Below, piece by piece: positions 63,501 to 64,000 of a stretch of 64,000 nucleotides of DNA. Position 1 is the stretch's first letter. Every line of letters starts with the position of its first letter. A program made the translations under genes and the position numbers. Under the pieces are notes generated by a model that was not told where the DNA came from, did not search any database, and worked only from the letters and a program-made list of their open reading frames with translations. Source of the stretch: Planctomycetaceae bacterium (GTDB lineage Bacteria > Planctomycetota > Planctomycetia > Planctomycetales > Planctomycetaceae); contig JAKFWA010000063.1 in the NCBI GenBank assembly GCA_021732995.1, forward strand, positions 1-64,000. The letters are read 5' to 3'.

Positions 63501-64000
63501 AACTCGCAGGTGGTGACTGCTGAGATGACGGAACTCGCCGGTCGACTGCAACTCGTCGCCGCGATGCTGGGTTCATCGGAAACTCGCGAACTGCCGGCTT
63601 CGATTAACTTCGGCGATCAGACGCTGACGAAGGACCAACTCCAGGCCCTAGCCGCTGACCTGATGAAGACTTCGGGAGCCGTGCAGGGAGCGTCGCAGGA
63701 CGCTCAACGCAGTTATTCCCCGCGTTACGAACTGGTCAGCCACAAGGTGCCGCCGCTGGCGTCCTACAAGCTGGAACCGCGCGGCAAGTTCGAAGGTGAT
63801 GTCGGTGAGCACGCTGGCAACGGTGTCAGCGGGGATGTTGACTGGTTCTCGCGGCAGTTCGGTATCACCGTGGATGGTCCGTCGGCGTATCTCAGCAATC
63901 GCTTTCAGTTGATGTGTGTGGATCTGGTGACCGGTCAGCCACGCTGGAATCAGCAACTGGGCGGCGAACATGGTCATGCTCATCACTGGCCAATGGTGGC
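60519..64000 (+). CDS. Large membrane-anchored protein with PQQ-like propeller, right end cut
   Basis: The frame opens at ATG 60519 (GAGG 7 bp upstream) and stays open to the window edge, 1160 codons. Residues 1-70 are a cytoplasmic helical part (MSRVWTDEELIRFCQQGPFD), 72-91 a membrane segment, and about 92-170 a Lys/Asp/Pro-rich linker. The large periplasmic part contains two lectin- or jelly-roll-like stretches (NFDGQCRLKAPWVKSSVLRI; PGTGVYLGRADGTPQDRF) and a helical region with tetratricopeptide-like AFAGGNLAQARSHYLRALEG. The last part seen (FQLMCVDLVTGQPRWNQQLG) is the first blade of a PQQ-like propeller. A complete protein probably exceeds 1500 residues. Known planctomycete relatives have unknown function; the membrane topology resembles regulatory sensor proteins. 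Confidence 0.7.
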   Translation, partial: MSRVWTDEELIRFCQQGPFDDVSPELLDALRHRWFESPTLREAVEASPRKEFLLERLAHVPAAPETDAPRKTVLWGVVAAVCLIIGVAVGQRGQWLNRQAEVDPKAENTGTAENVEKPADKADKTDEPAKDVAKTDAQQTPATGTSGEKMTLPAKPDDTAVAATKPETKPAAPVVAANEIWSAALDLQKAPLSPHETVWQPIASSSTDTLHPDVFRKWFAAYPGRPFNVAEERIDTRSFTNFDGQCRLKAPWVKSSVLRITPYDIDRWAIYLWRGNSGVRLSFYRHRQPQLWGAHRVIRPDGNAAPVVGEFLTNDCARWQLTQNGTFELRVEDGHLVLARGIVPLLRVPFDGLPDEVAIDGKLKFREFSMYRGEPLPRQLVERFQQHPAPNRFASTKPAELEWKAKQLEGVAVQKTPPTSGGDASAVELTSAAAVKEPAWASTPLPMPGLSEIIFKVDHAEPGTGVYLGRADGTPQDRFCFLWDPTGGRMTAYLSAPWENNLVEKAFDANVAPPPYVGPSQWYRLVAGYHTVTAWVSPDGVSWGFIGDHPMPTAGGRNASLGLFVQPGADRRIRLSHLEVRELPMVASVAAPDVRTQVNLEVLEPLDARDLGSWLQAVVRSRPKGVGFEAWRRACAVESLRAVPNPLLGRALLSGLVAEGLFGDFDAVVGQSKPKTDVAEGKSLDERLDRDLQLLMEAGMLHNSHEYTAALQFGQLWQAVVEKQLVTSDSQQELAKRPLVTDLAMTAMLVNPLWFSTPIPIVPNDALRRELVSLVQAGRGADVRTLIDHVTFFTTSTHPHHYWWSHIDPLYNIIQWAELSSHRGLDPEMQAKRLTLPRRWKATPAPLRHSLAQPLSKEAYNVMAEFQAAISGKAFADACQVIGSAAQGHLLGLLPDGRDDSVLVAFPNAVALAMDDYPELRTTMNEKFGPVGRLRVRQAMENGEVNAIEAATVQFFGTLAAAESERWLGDHAFAGGNLAQARSHYLRALEGFAMNSQVVTAEMTELAGRLQLVAAMLGSSETRELPASINFGDQTLTKDQLQALAADLMKTSGAVQGASQDAQRSYSPRYELVSHKVPPLASYKLEPRGKFEGDVGEHAGNGVSGDVDWFSRQFGITVDGPSAYLSNRFQLMCVDLVTGQPRWNQQLGGEHGHAHHWPMV

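Overview
The window looks like a chromosomal segment of a planctomycete (phylum Planctomycetota), probably of the order Planctomycetales. The evidence is the gene content: three DUF1501-type Tat-exported proteins, planctomycete cytochrome proteins of the DUF1549/DUF1588 type, a PVC-type heme protein with a ThuA tail, a giant DUF4347/cadherin surface protein with a planctomycete-like N-terminal LEERVLMNA motif, and a PQQ-propeller membrane protein. The DNA is moderately GC-rich, genes often sit in short same-strand runs, and no rRNA, tRNA, CRISPR array, phage or insertion sequence was recognised.

Layout. (1) 64-19278 is a divergent locus. On the minus strand tolC, a short secA-like gene and an hlyD-like gene lie 26-38 bp apart. 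On the plus strand a 3604-residue DUF4347/beta-helix/cadherin protein with a C-terminal membrane segment is followed 71 bp later by a hybrid histidine kinase with receiver and HPt domains. This is the best candidate for an undescribed system: a dedicated export or surface-display machine whose only visible motor is a SecA-like ATPase. (2) 19337-26047, minus strand, holds an orphan cytochrome oxidase subunit III, an inositol monophosphatase, and an FkbM / acyltransferase-like / FkbH / acyl carrier protein / polysaccharide deacetylase operon that probably adds a small acyl group or methyl group to a surface glycan. (3) 26484-29463, plus strand, holds a secreted hypothetical protein, ScpB, a small acidic protein and NadC, closed by a strong hairpin with a UUCG loop. 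(4) 29581-51537 is a degradative and redox region: a two-lobed alpha/beta hydrolase, a membrane metallophosphoesterase, three DUF1501 proteins, a 1379-residue heme/propeller/ThuA fusion, a DUF1549/DUF1588 cytochrome protein, a pectate lyase, an Rpn-type nuclease, a YyaL/DUF255 protein and a small hydrolase. Three small hydrophilic proteins lie at 39664-40501. (5) 51680-55251 is the sdhCAB operon with a recognisable sigma70-like promoter. (6) 55358-60518 is gene-poor: four hairpins, one or two unrecognised genes, a three-blade WD40 remnant, a secreted TIM-barrel-like protein, and a VOC plus DHFR-like pair that may be acquired. (7) From 60519 to the right edge runs a large membrane-anchored protein ending (beyond the window) in a PQQ-like propeller.

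How the genes work together: the first locus would make, export and sense a giant surface protein; the FkbH cluster would decorate a surface polymer; the DUF1501/cytochrome/pectate lyase groups fit periplasmic breakdown of complex sugars; sdhCAB and the orphan COX3 belong to respiration. All functional statements rest on motifs read by eye. No database search was run.
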